Shown here piece after piece: positions 35,051 through 43,957 of a DNA stretch of 64,000 bases (position 1 is the stretch's first letter; each line of letters starts with the position of its first letter). Origin of the DNA: Saxibacter everestensis (GTDB lineage: Bacteria; Actinomycetota; Actinomycetes; Actinomycetales; Brevibacteriaceae); assembly GCF_025787225.1 (NCBI RefSeq), contig NZ_CP090958.1:2528550-2592549 (forward strand), in the 5' to 3' direction. The position numbers and the translations under genes are program-made. Under the pieces are notes generated by a model. It worked only from the letters and a program-made list of their open reading frames with translations, did not search any database and was not told the DNA's origin.

Positions 35051-38000
35051 CTAGCTCGCGGTGGCCGGAAGAACCGCCGCCAACGCCGGCGCCGGGTTTC
35101 CAAACCTGTGGGTGGTGATCGACACCGCCTGTTCGCGGAGGAGATACTGCAATTCGATTCGGCCGGTCGGCAGCACAGGGTGATCGATCAGCGCGATATC
35201 CGGGTGTTCGGCAGTCGCCTCGGCGAGGCCCGCAGCTGAGCCGACGATCCGAACCCGGCCGCTGAGCCGTCCTTTGGCGAGCGTGGTCCGGAATTCATCG
35301 TCCGTGTAGTACGTCGTCTCTGCGACCAGTCTTGTCAGTGCCTCGGGCAGGGCGATGGCGGAATTCAATGAAATCCTGCCGCCCGAGCGAATACCGGCGA
35401 TCACGACTCGAGCCACCTCGTCTATTGACGCGTCGTCGGCAACGCGGACGGTGAGGGATGACGGCCGGTATCGGAAGATATTTGCCTCCGCGCCAACCTG
35501 CGATGCGTCCCGAGCCTGGCCGAACTCCTCGGCCCACCAGTACTCATCGCTCCGTGCCGCGGCTTCCAGCCGGTCGGGATCCGAGACAACCGGCGAGAGC
35601 GTGGCGATCGCCGAGGCGACGCGAGGCCCGGTCGGCAGTTGCTGCTGCCCCGGAACTTCCGCCGGTGACCATTGCCCCAACTGGGTCAGATAGTTCGGTC
35701 CGCCGGCCTTTGCGCCGACGCCGATGGCCGAGCGCTTCCAGCCGCCAAATGACTGACGTCGCACGATGGCGCCGGTGATAGAACGGTTCACGTACAGGTT
35801 CCCTGCCTGCATCTCGTCGATCCACTGCGTCACCTCCGCCGCGTCCAGGGAGTGGATGCCCGCGGTCAACCCGTAGTCCGGCGCATTCTGCAGTGCCAGC
35901 CCCTGGTCGAGGTCCTTGGCACGCATCAACCCGAGAACCGGGCCGAAGCACTCATTGAGGTGGAAGAAGGAGCCCGGTGCGACGCCGTCCTTGATTCCCG
36001 GCGACCAGAGCCGGCCGGTCTCATCCAGCTGACGCGGCTCAAGCAGCCAGCTCTCGCCCGGATCCAGTGTTGTCAGTGCCCTGCGCAGTTTCCCGGTTGG
36101 CGGTTCGATAACCGGCCCGATGACTGACGCCGGGTCGGTCGGCCAGCCCACGACCATGGTGCTGGCCGCGTCGACCAGTTGCCGACGGAAACGCTCCGAG
36201 TCGTAGACACTGCCAACACAGATCGCCAGGGAGGCGGCCGAGCACTTCTGCCCCGCGTGGCCAAAGGCGCTGTTGACCAGGTCGGCGACGGCCAGATCGC
36301 GGTCAGCACTCGGCGTGACCAGTAAGGCGTTCTTCCCGCTGGTCTCTGCGTGCAGTTCGAGTTCCGGTCGCCAGCCGTGGAACAGCGAGGCAGTCTCGAA
36401 CGCACCGGTCAGTATCAGCTGATCGACGCCCTCGTGAGACACCAGCTTTTGACCGATCTCGCCTTCGACGGGTTCAACCAGCTGAAGCACATCGCGCGGG
36501 ATACCAGCCTGCCACATCACCTCGATCAGCGCCGTGGAGCACCGCACGGTCTGCGGCGCCGGCTTGTGGATCACGGCGGAACCTGTCGCCAGTGGGGCAA
36601 GCGTCGAACCGGCCGGGATGGCTATCGGGAAGTTCCACGGCGGGGTGACCAGGGTCATCCGGACCGGATGGAAGCTGGCTCCCTCGATGGAATCGAGTTC
36701 GAGTGCCCGTTGCGCGTAATAGCGGGCGAAGTCGATAGCCTCGGATACCTCGGGATCGGCTTGGGCGATCGTCTTGCCGGCCTCGGCCGCCATCACGGCT
36801 ATCAGCTCGCCGCGCCGGTCGGCCAACGCGTCGGCAACCCGGTACAGCAGTTCCGCGCGTTCCCGAGCCGGCCGAGCAGCCCAGCCCTCAGCAGCCTTCC
36901 TGCCTCTGGCGATGACCGTATCCACTTCATCGCTGCCAAGCGGAGCCGGTGTCGGCAGCGACGCGAGGAAGCCAGAGTCAGCAACCTGATCGATCACACC
37001 GTAGGCCCATTCACGGTTGGCAACCAGGGCAGGATCGGTGTCAGGCTCATTGACGAACCCGGCCTCGAGCGAGCCCTCGTTTTGCTCCGCAAGGCGATTC
37101 TGGGTGCGATTCGGCGAGGGGACCCCGTCGTCGAGTTCCTTGAGCGAGGACAGGAAGCGTGCCGCCTCCCGATCGAAAATGTTGTTTCCATCGCGCAGCT
37201 CGAAGATGCCGGACATGAAGTTCTCGGTCGCCGAGTTTTCCTCCAGTCGGCGGACAAGATACGAGATGGCGACATCGAACTCACGGGGATGCACGGCCGG
37301 AACGTACAGCAGCATGTCGCCGACATCCTTGCGCACAGCAGCGGCCTGACCGGTCGCCATTCCCTGCAGCATCTCGAATTCGACCCGGTCGCTGACACCG
37401 CGGCGGTCCGCCAGCAGATGGGCGAAAGCGATATCGAAAAGGTTGTGACCGGCGACGCCCATCCGCACTGCCCTGGTGTGCTCGGGACGCAGAATCCAAT
37501 TCAGCACACGCTTGTAGTTGGTATCGGTCTCCTGCTTGCTGCAGCACACCGTGAGCGGCCAGCCATGTATCTGCGCGTCGACCTTCTCCATCGCGAGGTT
37601 GGCGCCCTTGACCAGTCGCACCTTGATGCCGGATCCATCGGCGGAAACCCGGCGATCAGCCCAGGCTGTCAGCCGTTGGATGGCTGACAGCGCGTCGGGG
37701 AGGTATGCCTGCAGCACGATGCCTGCCTCGAGCTGCTGAAGCTCCGGCTGGTCGAGCAGCCGGGTGAAGACCTCGATGGTCAGGTCGAGGTCGCGGTACT
37801 CCTCCATGTCCAGGTTGATGAACTTGGTGCCGGCCGGCGCCGCGGCCGCGCTGCGGTACAGCGGGCTGAGCCGCTCGATCAGCCGGTCGGCCGTGGCGTT
37901 GAAATCCCACAGTGACAGCTGCGCGGCGACCGATGATGCCTTGATGGAGACGTAGTCGACGTCCGGCCGGTCGAGCAGCCGGGCGGTTTCGGCCAGGTGG

Positions 38001-38494
38001 TGGTCGGCCTCGGCATCGCCCAGCACGGCCTCGCCAAGCAGGTTGATGTTCAGCCGGGTGCCATCCGCCCGCAGCTTTGCGATAGCGGCGCCGAGTTGTT
38101 TGTCGCGTGCATCCACGACCATGTGGCCGACCATTGCTCGAAGGCGCCGCCTGGCAACCGGGATCACCAGATGAGGCAGCCGCGGCGCCAGTGCCGCACC
38201 CATCCTGATCTGGGCTTTATCGAGCGCGGGCAGTGTCGCGGGGACGATCTCGCCGAGCTCATGCAAAGCAGCCGCGGCGGCGTGCACATCTTCGGTCCGG
38301 ATCACCCGATCGACGAAGCCGACGGTGAAGTCGAGGCCATTGGAATCCTCCAGGACCATCGACAACCGCTTGGCGGCGGCGTTGAGCGGAACCTCGTCGC
38401 TGGCCTGGGCCTGCAGCCACTTCCGGACCAGCGCGACAGCATCGTCTCCCAGCTCTCGCGGATCAGCGTGTGTGAGTTGTGTGCTGGCGTCCAT
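35051..38494 (-). CDS. putA: Bifunctional proline dehydrogenase / L-glutamate gamma-semialdehyde dehydrogenase
   Basis: Converts proline to glutamate in two steps: FAD-dependent proline dehydrogenase (about residues 20-430) and NAD-dependent aldehyde dehydrogenase (about 500-960), with channelling of the intermediate between them. The 1147-residue protein has PRODH motifs such as VRLVKGANLAMEKV and RAVRMGVAGHN. The ALDH active site has Glu717 in HAETSGKN and Cys751 in GQKCSAAS, 34 apart as expected, with QSFGGWKRS further on. A C-terminal domain of about 150 residues follows, as in type B PutA proteins; no N-terminal DNA-binding domain is present, so it is not an autorepressor. ATG 38494 has no strong ribosome site. 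Confidence 0.94.
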   Translation of the reverse strand: MDASTQLTHADPRELGDDAVALVRKWLQAQASDEVPLNAAAKRLSMVLEDSNGLDFTVGFVDRVIRTEDVHAAAAALHELGEIVPATLPALDKAQIRMGAALAPRLPHLVIPVARRRLRAMVGHMVVDARDKQLGAAIAKLRADGTRLNINLLGEAVLGDAEADHHLAETARLLDRPDVDYVSIKASSVAAQLSLWDFNATADRLIERLSPLYRSAAAAPAGTKFINLDMEEYRDLDLTIEVFTRLLDQPELQQLEAGIVLQAYLPDALSAIQRLTAWADRRVSADGSGIKVRLVKGANLAMEKVDAQIHGWPLTVCCSKQETDTNYKRVLNWILRPEHTRAVRMGVAGHNLFDIAFAHLLADRRGVSDRVEFEMLQGMATGQAAAVRKDVGDMLLYVPAVHPREFDVAISYLVRRLEENSATENFMSGIFELRDGNNIFDREAARFLSSLKELDDGVPSPNRTQNRLAEQNEGSLEAGFVNEPDTDPALVANREWAYGVIDQVADSGFLASLPTPAPLGSDEVDTVIARGRKAAEGWAARPARERAELLYRVADALADRRGELIAVMAAEAGKTIAQADPEVSEAIDFARYYAQRALELDSIEGASFHPVRMTLVTPPWNFPIAIPAGSTLAPLATGSAVIHKPAPQTVRCSTALIEVMWQAGIPRDVLQLVEPVEGEIGQKLVSHEGVDQLILTGAFETASLFHGWRPELELHAETSGKNALLVTPSADRDLAVADLVNSAFGHAGQKCSAASLAICVGSVYDSERFRRQLVDAASTMVVGWPTDPASVIGPVIEPPTGKLRRALTTLDPGESWLLEPRQLDETGRLWSPGIKDGVAPGSFFHLNECFGPVLGLMRAKDLDQGLALQNAPDYGLTAGIHSLDAAEVTQWIDEMQAGNLYVNRSITGAIVRRQSFGGWKRSAIGVGAKAGGPNYLTQLGQWSPAEVPGQQQLPTGPRVASAIATLSPVVSDPDRLEAAARSDEYWWAEEFGQARDASQVGAEANIFRYRPSSLTVRVADDASIDEVARVVIAGIRSGGRISLNSAIALPEALTRLVAETTYYTDDEFRTTLAKGRLSGRVRIVGSAAGLAEATAEHPDIALIDHPVLPTGRIELQYLLREQAVSITTHRFGNPAPALAAVLPATAS

Positions 38495-38843
38495 TGATAG
38501 GCTCCCTTGACTGATGTCGACGATCTAGTCCCAGCCTAGGCAGCGACCGCAGTCCCAGTATTGTTCTCACCCACAACTTAGCCCCGCTCAACTTAGAGCT
38601 TCGTACAACACATGTGAAACAGGCCATGTCCGGCGTCGGGAGGCTCCCCGCGCAGGCCGAGTCTAGAGTCAGCTACATAGGCATTGATGTGCGCCGCCCA
38701 CCGGCCTAGCCGAACGGTCCGGTTCCTCGCCGAGCAGGGCCCTTCTAGGCCGGCTTTCAGCGACATACTGGCCCGTTTCGCTTACGCGGTGCCCTGAGCC
38801 GAGGATGCCCGCCCGTCGCTGGCCACCGGAATCACCCGGACGC
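38495..38843. other. Intergenic region between putA and the alpha-operon terminator
   Basis: About 350 bases upstream of putA with no gene or RNA that I recognise. It must contain the putA promoter (leftward), but no convincing -35/-10 pair was identified. Confidence 0.5.
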
Positions 38844-38892
38844 AAAACAAAGGGGCACCAGCACCGGTTGCCCGGTACTGACGCCCCTTAAG
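38844..38892 (-). terminator. Rho-independent terminator after rplQ
   Basis: Read leftward, AAGGGGC pairs with GCCCCTT (38889-38883 with 38856-38850) around an inner ACCGG/CCGGT stem, followed by TTTGTTTTG. It lies 12 bases after the rplQ stop and ends the ribosomal/alpha operon. Confidence 0.88.
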
Positions 38893-38903
38893 TCCAGAAG
38901 GCC

Positions 38904-39677
38904 TTACTTCTTGTCGTCCTCAGCCTTGGCGTCGGCCGTGTCGCCGTTGGTGTCCTCGGCGGCTGCCTGGGACTCGTCGGATGCGACATCGGCCGTTCCC
39001 GAGACATCGTCGGCAGCCTCGGCGCCGGCTTCCTCGGCGTCATCCGATTCACCCGTCGCGTCAACGAAACCGGCTGCCGCGGCAGCTTCCTCGGTCCGAA
39101 ACCAAACTTCTGCATTTGTGTTGTTGAACCAGCGAGACTCGGGTGTGTGGTACTTCATCGAGTCTTTGTTTCCCTTGATGGTGAAGCCTTCAGGGGCTGA
39201 ACCATCTTCGAGCGGCTCCGCAGAATCCGCAGCGTTCTGATCCTTTGAAGCGGCCTTATCCTTGGCCGAACGCTTCGTCGCCGACTCAGCTTCACGGACA
39301 GTCGACTTCGCGGCCGAAAGCGGCTCGAGCACAAGCTCGATAACTGCCATCGGGGCGTTGTCTCCGTTACGCGGGCCGATCTTGGTGATGCGCGTGTAGC
39401 CACCCTGACGCTCGGCAACAGCCGGAGCAATCTCGGTGAAGAGCTCGTGCACGATTCCCGCATCACTGATCTGTGCGAGTACCCGGCGGCGCGCCGCCAG
39501 GTCTCCGCGCTTGGCGAAAGTGATGAGGCGCTCGGCCACCGGGCGAAGACGCTTGGCCTTGGTCACCGTGGTGGTGATGGACTTGTGCTCGAAGAGCTGA
39601 GAAGCCATGGTGGCTAGCATCAGACGCTCGTGCGCTGGGCCGCTGCCAAGGCGCGGACCCTTGCTAGGCGTGGGCAT
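38904..39677 (-). CDS. rplQ: 50S ribosomal protein bL17 with C-terminal extension (sunset-like domain plus acidic tail)
   Basis: Large-subunit protein near the tunnel exit. The bL17 core covers residues 1-120 ([38 protein letters not shown]). It is followed by a charged linker (121-160), a small domain at about 164-205 with [15 protein letters not shown] and [16 protein letters not shown], and an acidic Asp/Glu/Ala tail to residue 257. The small domain matches what I recall as the actinobacterial 'sunset' domain, found appended to several proteins. E. coli bL17 has 127 residues, so this is about twice as long. AAGGAG lies eight bases before ATG 39677; rpoA ends 21 bases upstream. Confidence 0.95.
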   Translation of the reverse strand: MPTPSKGPRLGSGPAHERLMLATMASQLFEHKSITTTVTKAKRLRPVAERLITFAKRGDLAARRRVLAQISDAGIVHELFTEIAPAVAERQGGYTRITKIGPRNGDNAPMAVIELVLEPLSAAKSTVREAESATKRSAKDKAASKDQNAADSAEPLEDGSAPEGFTIKGNKDSMKYHTPESRWFNNTNAEVWFRTEEAAAAAGFVDATGESDDAEEAGAEAADDVSGTADVASDESQAAAEDTNGDTADAKAEDDKK

Positions 39678-39698
39678 TGTTGTTTCTCCTTGAGTTTT

Positions 39699-40721
39699 TT
39701 AAAGCTGCTCGTCTTCGGCGAAGGCGAGGTCGTCGTCTTCGTCGTCGCCGGCAGCAGCAGCGGCAGCAGCAGGGTCGAATCCGGGAGGGCTGTCCTTGAG
39801 CTGCAGACCGAGCTCAGCAAGCTTCGCCTTCACCTCGTCGATGGACTTCGCACCGAAGTTGCGGATGTCCATCAGGTCAGCCTCACTGCGGGCAACGAGT
39901 TCACCAACCGTGTGGATTCCTTCGCGCTTCAGGCAATTGTAGGAACGAACCGTCAGATCGAGATCCTCGATCTGAAGCGCCATGTCAGCGGCGAGTGCCG
40001 CATCGATCGGCGATGGGCCGATGTCGATTCCTTCAGCCTCAACGTTGAGTTCACGGGCCAGGCCGAACAGCTCGGTGAGTGTTTTACCTGCCGATGCAAC
40101 GGCGTCGCGCGGGGCGATAGCCGGCTTGGTCTCGACGTCCAGTACCAGTCGATCGAAGTCGGTGCGCTGCTCGACACGAGTAGCTTCCACCTTGTAAGTG
40201 ACCTTGAGAACCGGCGAGTAGATGGAGTCGACCGGGATCCGGCCGATTTCCGCATCGAGGTTCTTGTTCTGAACGGCTGAGACGTAGCCGCGGCCACGCT
40301 CGATCGTCAGTTCAAGTTCCAGCTTGCCCTTGGAATTCAGGGTGGCGATGTGCAGGTCGGTGTTAAAAATCTCGACGCCGGCCGGAGCGGTGATATCCGC
40401 TGCCGTGACAACGCCGGGGCCCTGCTTGCGCAGGTAAGCGACGACCGGTTCATCGTGCTCCGAGGAGACGACGAGCGACTTCAGGTTCAGAATGAACTCG
40501 GTGACATCTTCTTTAACGCCGGGCACAGTGGTGAACTCGTGCAGCACGCCATCAACGCGGATGCTGGTTACAGCAGCACCCGGAATCGAAGACAGCAAGG
40601 TGCGGCGCAGTGAGTTTCCGAGTGTGTAGCCAAATCCTGGCTCCAGCGGTTCGATGACGAACCGGGAGCGGTTGGTGGAGACGACCTCTTCGGTGAGTGT
40701 GGGACGCTGTGCAATCAGCAC
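39699..40721 (-). CDS. rpoA: RNA polymerase alpha subunit
   Basis: Assembly platform of RNA polymerase and target of activators. A 340-residue protein with the N-terminal dimerisation domain ([25 protein letters not shown], given only to locate it near residues 25-50) and a C-terminal DNA-contact domain after about 245 ([31 protein letters not shown]). An acidic Ala/Asp tail ends the protein. GTG 40721 is preceded by AAAGGAAG. rpsD, usually between rpsK and rpoA, is missing; a hairpin fills part of the gap. Confidence 0.97.
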   Translation of the reverse strand: MLIAQRPTLTEEVVSTNRSRFVIEPLEPGFGYTLGNSLRRTLLSSIPGAAVTSIRVDGVLHEFTTVPGVKEDVTEFILNLKSLVVSSEHDEPVVAYLRKQGPGVVTAADITAPAGVEIFNTDLHIATLNSKGKLELELTIERGRGYVSAVQNKNLDAEIGRIPVDSIYSPVLKVTYKVEATRVEQRTDFDRLVLDVETKPAIAPRDAVASAGKTLTELFGLARELNVEAEGIDIGPSPIDAALAADMALQIEDLDLTVRSYNCLKREGIHTVGELVARSEADLMDIRNFGAKSIDEVKAKLAELGLQLKDSPPGFDPAAAAAAAGDDEDDDLAFAEDEQL

Positions 40722-40814
40722 GTGGGCTTCCTTTCAGCGAGCATCCGCCATATGACGCTTCGCATGCACTTGATGAACGCCGGGCATGCCGGCGATCTTC
40801 ACTTGCTTGATTGA

Positions 40815-40844
40815 CCTGGACAGGCGTCGGTCTACCTGTCCAGG
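40815..40844 (-). terminator. Intercistronic hairpin rpsK/rpoA
   Basis: A perfect 10 bp stem (CCTGGACAGG and its complement; arms 40815-40824 and 40835-40844) with a 10-base loop and no U-tract lies in the 146-base gap between rpsK and rpoA. Attenuation or RNA processing is possible. Confidence 0.55.
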
Positions 40845-40867
40845 CTTCGAACTGCGGCGAACGGTCC

Positions 40868-41272
40868 TTAGACGCGACGGCGCTTGGGTGGCCGGCAGCC
40901 GTTGTGCGGTGTCGGGGTGACGTCCTGGATCGATCCAACCTCGAGGCCAGTGGCCTGCAGTGATCGGATTGCGGTCTCGCGTCCGGAACCCGGTCCCTTG
41001 ACGAAGACATCGACCTTTTTCATGCCGTGTTCCTGCGCGCGTCGGGCTGCCGATTCGGCAGCCATCTGTGCGGCGAACGGGGTGGACTTACGTGATCCCT
41101 TGAACCCAACTTCACCCGAGGACGCCCACGAGATGACGGCGCCGGTCGGATCGGTGATCGAAACGATGGTGTTGTTGAACGTGCTCTTGATGTGTGCCTG
41201 ACCGGCAACTACATTCTTTCGTTCCTTGCGGCGGGGCTTACGAGCGCCCGCAGCGCGAGTCTTTGGAGGCAT
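40868..41272 (-). CDS. rpsK: 30S ribosomal protein uS11
   Basis: Platform protein of the small subunit, contacting 16S rRNA near the decoding region and helping bind initiator signals. The 134-residue sequence includes [39 protein letters not shown] (both in part), [15 protein letters not shown] and the terminal [12 protein letters not shown]. Its length is normal. rpsM precedes it by 65 bases in the same operon. GAAGG lies very close to ATG 41272, and GGAG is farther upstream. Confidence 0.97.
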   Translation of the reverse strand: MPPKTRAAGARKPRRKERKNVVAGQAHIKSTFNNTIVSITDPTGAVISWASSGEVGFKGSRKSTPFAAQMAAESAARRAQEHGMKKVDVFVKGPGSGRETAIRSLQATGLEVGSIQDVTPTPHNGCRPPKRRRV

Positions 41273-41337
41273 AACCTTCGACTACTCCTGATCGATTTTG
41301 GTCACCAGTTCAGTTACGAATGACCAATGGATGGCTG

Positions 41338-41712
41338 TTACTTAGTCTTCTTCTTACCGGCCACGGTACGCTTCGGGCCCTTGCGGGTACGGGCGTTCGT
41401 CTTGGTGCGCTGTCCGCGCACCGGAAGTCCGCGGCGGTGACGCAGACCTTCGTAGCAGCCAATCTCGACCTTGCGGCGGATGTCTGCTGCAACTTCGCGG
41501 CGGAGGTCACCCTCGACCTTGAATGTTCCTTCGATAAAGTCACGGAGCTGGACGAGCTCGGCGTCGGAAAGATCCTTAACGCGAGTGTCCGGGCTGATTC
41601 CGGTATCTGTCAGGGTCTGGCTCGCACGAGTGCGGCCCACACCATAGATGTATGTCAGGGCGACCTCTACGCGCTTGTCACGCGGGAGGTCGACACCGGC
41701 AAGACGTGCCAT
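41338..41712 (-). CDS. rpsM: 30S ribosomal protein uS13
   Basis: Small-subunit head protein contacting uL5 across the subunit bridge and P-site tRNA. The 124-residue protein starts [19 protein letters not shown] and has YGVGRTRA, the [18 protein letters not shown]-type segment (here [20 protein letters not shown], given in part) and a Lys-rich tail. The preceding gap to rpmJ (183 bases) is longer than elsewhere in this operon and has only a weak 7 bp stem (41805-41811 with 41818-41824). Confidence 0.97.
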   Translation of the reverse strand: MARLAGVDLPRDKRVEVALTYIYGVGRTRASQTLTDTGISPDTRVKDLSDAELVQLRDFIEGTFKVEGDLRREVAADIRRKVEIGCYEGLRHRRGLPVRGQRTKTNARTRKGPKRTVAGKKKTK

Positions 41713-41895
41713 TGCTGGTTCTCCATTTGTTGTTCGGAGGTACTTGAGCAGCGCTTGTCCTCATCCATATGGAGAGGTCCCCGGCCTCCGACCGAGGGTG
41801 TCGTCCTGACGATTGCCCGTCAGGGGTCGAGCGCTGCTGTGGGTGTGGTGCTCACATCTGCTGTTGCAAGTGCGATGCGGGATGTGCTGGGTTTA

Positions 41896-42009
41896 TTAAC
41901 CCTGACGCTGCTTGTGGCGAACGTTTTCGCAAATCACCATGACCCGGCTGTTACGCCGAATCACTTTGCACTTCTCGCAGATCTTCTTAACGCTGGGCTT
42001 AACCTTCAT
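41896..42009 (-). CDS. rpmJ: 50S ribosomal protein bL36
   Basis: A 37-residue zinc-ribbon protein of the large subunit. The leftward frame from ATG 42009 to TAA 41896 reads [19 protein letters not shown] and ends VRHKQRQG. The ligands CEKC, a later Cys (in VICENV) and His (in RHKQRQG) are all present, so this is the zinc-binding (C+) form. It lies between infA and rpsM, its standard position. Confidence 0.95.
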   Translation of the reverse strand: MKVKPSVKKICEKCKVIRRNSRVMVICENVRHKQRQG

Positions 42010-42075
42010 CGTTTGTCCTTCTTCTCCTCAATCAAGACTCACTGCTCGACTGACAAGGAACAGTTAGAGATCTCT

Positions 42076-42297
42076 TTACTTGTAGCGGTATACGATACGG
42101 CCGCGGGTGAGGTCGTACGGGCTCAACTCAACGACCACGCGGTCTTCGGGAAGAATCCGGATGTAGTGCTGACGCATTTTGCCTGAAATGTGAGCGAGAA
42201 CCTTGTGGCCGTTGCTGAGCTCAACGCGGAACATCGCGTTGGGCAAGGCTTCGACAACACTGCCTTCGATCTCAATGACCCCTTCTTTTTTGGCCAT
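42076..42297 (-). CDS. infA: Translation initiation factor IF-1
   Basis: A 73-residue OB-fold protein that binds the A site of the 30S subunit during initiation. The start ATG 42297 gives [20 protein letters not shown] (shown to locate it), with [20 protein letters not shown] and [19 protein letters not shown] following, all standard. A longer frame extends upstream to 42420 but is not IF-1-like. It is the first gene of the infA-rpmJ-rpsM-rpsK-rpoA-rplQ operon, which must have its own promoter because the upstream gene is divergent. Confidence 0.97.
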   Translation of the reverse strand: MAKKEGVIEIEGSVVEALPNAMFRVELSNGHKVLAHISGKMRQHYIRILPEDRVVVELSPYDLTRGRIVYRYK

Positions 42298-42630
42298 ATC
42301 GTTCGCTAACCTCTTATCCCCCACGAATAACACGCGGGATATCGTCGTTTTCCACCATGTCCGGTGAACAGACACCGAACACGCAACAAGACCCCGCGGC
42401 ACTGATCGGCTCTTCGTCATATGCGACGAAAAGTCTTCGCTGCCTGGGGGTTTCGTCTATGGTGAGGCGTGACGCCGCACAGCAAAAACACCAGCGCAAA
42501 ACCTGCCTGGAGTCTTCGTGCCAAAGCGACACATAACCGCTTGTCAACGATACGCTAATCCGCGCGCATGTTCCAATCGGGTCGCCCTGCGGCCGAAGCA
42601 CGTTCCAACACTCTTGACGAAGGTGAGCAA
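42298..42630. other. Divergent regulatory region infA / MFS gene
   Basis: About 330 bases without a gene. It must carry the promoter of the infA-rplQ operon (leftward) and of the MFS gene (rightward). A leftward TTGACA occurs at 42547-42542, but no fitting -10 box lies 16-18 bases further on, so no promoter is called. Confidence 0.5.
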
Positions 42631-43938
42631 GTGGCAACACAACACGCAAGCAGCAAGGTCAACTGGCCGGTGCTGCTGTGCTGGATCGCGGTCGCTTTGG
42701 ACGGCTTCGACCTCGTGACCCTGGGTGCGGTAATCCCGACACTGCTCGACGGCGGCCTGCCTGGCTTCACACCGGAGGCGGCCACATTCATCTCCACGGT
42801 CGGCCTTGTCGGCGTCGGAATCGGCGCGGTGTCGGTCGGTCCGGTGATCGACTCGCTGGGACGGCGCAGCGCCCTGTTGGCCAGCGTCGGGCTCTTCTCG
42901 GTTTTCACCCTGCTGATCGCCGTGTCCCCCAATTCGTACGTCTTCGGTACCTTCCGCTTCATTGCCGGCCTCGGTCTGGGCGCCTGCCTGCCAACGGCAC
43001 TCACTATGATCAGCGAGTACGCCTCCCCCGGCCGGCGAAGCCGGGCTACGACGCGCATGATGACCGGTTACCACGTTGGCGCGGTCCTCACCTCATTGCT
43101 CGCCATCATCCTGGTGCCGCACTGGCAGCTGCTCTTCGTCATCGGCGGGGTGGCTGGGCTTATCGTGCTCGCGGTCATGTGGTTCAAGTTGCCAGAAACC
43201 CCTGCTTTCCGCGCGGTCACGGCCGGCTCAGCCAACTCAGTCACTGCCACTTCGGCCGCAGCCAACTCAGTCACTGCCACTTCGGCCGCAGCCAGTTCAG
43301 GCGCGGCCAGCTCGGAAGCGCGCGCGGCCGCCGGGCGCGCGACATCGCTTGCGCGTCGGCCGTTCCTTACCCTCAGTATCGCGATCTCGGTCACCTCGTT
43401 CATGGGCCTGTTGCTGGTCTACGGCCTCAATACCTGGCTGCCCCAGCTGATGGCCTTGGCCGGTTATGACCTTGGTCAGTCGCTCGCGCAGCTGCTGGTG
43501 CTCAACGTCGGCGCGGTCATCGGTCTGCTTATCGGCGGGCGAGTAGCGGACCGGCATGGCACCAAGCCGAGCACGCTGGTCTGGTTCGGCGCGTCGGCCG
43601 TCTTCCTAGCCCTACTGAGTGTGCGTATCGATAACACACTCCTGCTGTATGCCGCCGTGTTGGTCACCGGACTCTTCGTGTTCAGCTCCCAGGTGCTGGT
43701 CTATGCCTTCGTCACCCAGCTCTACCCGCCACAGGTTCGCGGCAGGGCTCTCGGGATGGCGGCCGGCATTGGCCGGATCGGGGCAATTGCCGGGCCGGCC
43801 ATCACCGGCGTGCTGGTGAGCGCGGGGATTGCCTACCCGTGGGGGTTCTACGTATTCGCCCTGGTGGCGGTCCTGGCCGTACTGGCCCTTCTGTTCGTTC
43901 CGCGACAGCTACCCGCTGCGGCCGGCAGCAGTATTTAG
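42631..43938 (+). CDS. MFS transporter, aromatic-acid:H+ symporter-like
   Basis: A 435-residue, 12-helix secondary transporter. The first helix carries the DGFDLVTLGAVIPTLL pattern typical of the AAHS group (BenK, PcaK); DSLGRRSALL in loop 2-3 and GGRVADRHGTKPS in loop 8-9 are the MFS signature. Substrate, probably an aromatic or other organic acid, is inferred. GTG 42631 follows AAGGTGAG and begins VATQHASSKVNW; a frame starting at 42568 is less likely. The central cytoplasmic loop contains a perfect 30 bp tandem duplication (43231-43260, 43261-43290). The gene runs opposite to all surrounding ribosomal genes and separates map from infA. Confidence 0.87.
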   Translation: MATQHASSKVNWPVLLCWIAVALDGFDLVTLGAVIPTLLDGGLPGFTPEAATFISTVGLVGVGIGAVSVGPVIDSLGRRSALLASVGLFSVFTLLIAVSPNSYVFGTFRFIAGLGLGACLPTALTMISEYASPGRRSRATTRMMTGYHVGAVLTSLLAIILVPHWQLLFVIGGVAGLIVLAVMWFKLPETPAFRAVTAGSANSVTATSAAANSVTATSAAASSGAASSEARAAAGRATSLARRPFLTLSIAISVTSFMGLLLVYGLNTWLPQLMALAGYDLGQSLAQLLVLNVGAVIGLLIGGRVADRHGTKPSTLVWFGASAVFLALLSVRIDNTLLLYAAVLVTGLFVFSSQVLVYAFVTQLYPPQVRGRALGMAAGIGRIGAIAGPAITGVLVSAGIAYPWGFYVFALVAVLAVLALLFVPRQLPAAAGSSI

Positions 43939-43957
43939 CTTCGGCGCGGACGACGAA

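Noticed and set aside
36350-37687. Rightward open frame of 445 codons within putA
   Set aside because: Shadow of PutA, whose catalytic residues lie in the leftward frame.
42519-42547. Promoter with TTGACA before infA
   Set aside because: The hexamer 17 bases downstream is TTGGCA, not a -10 box, and the distance to infA is more than 200 bases.
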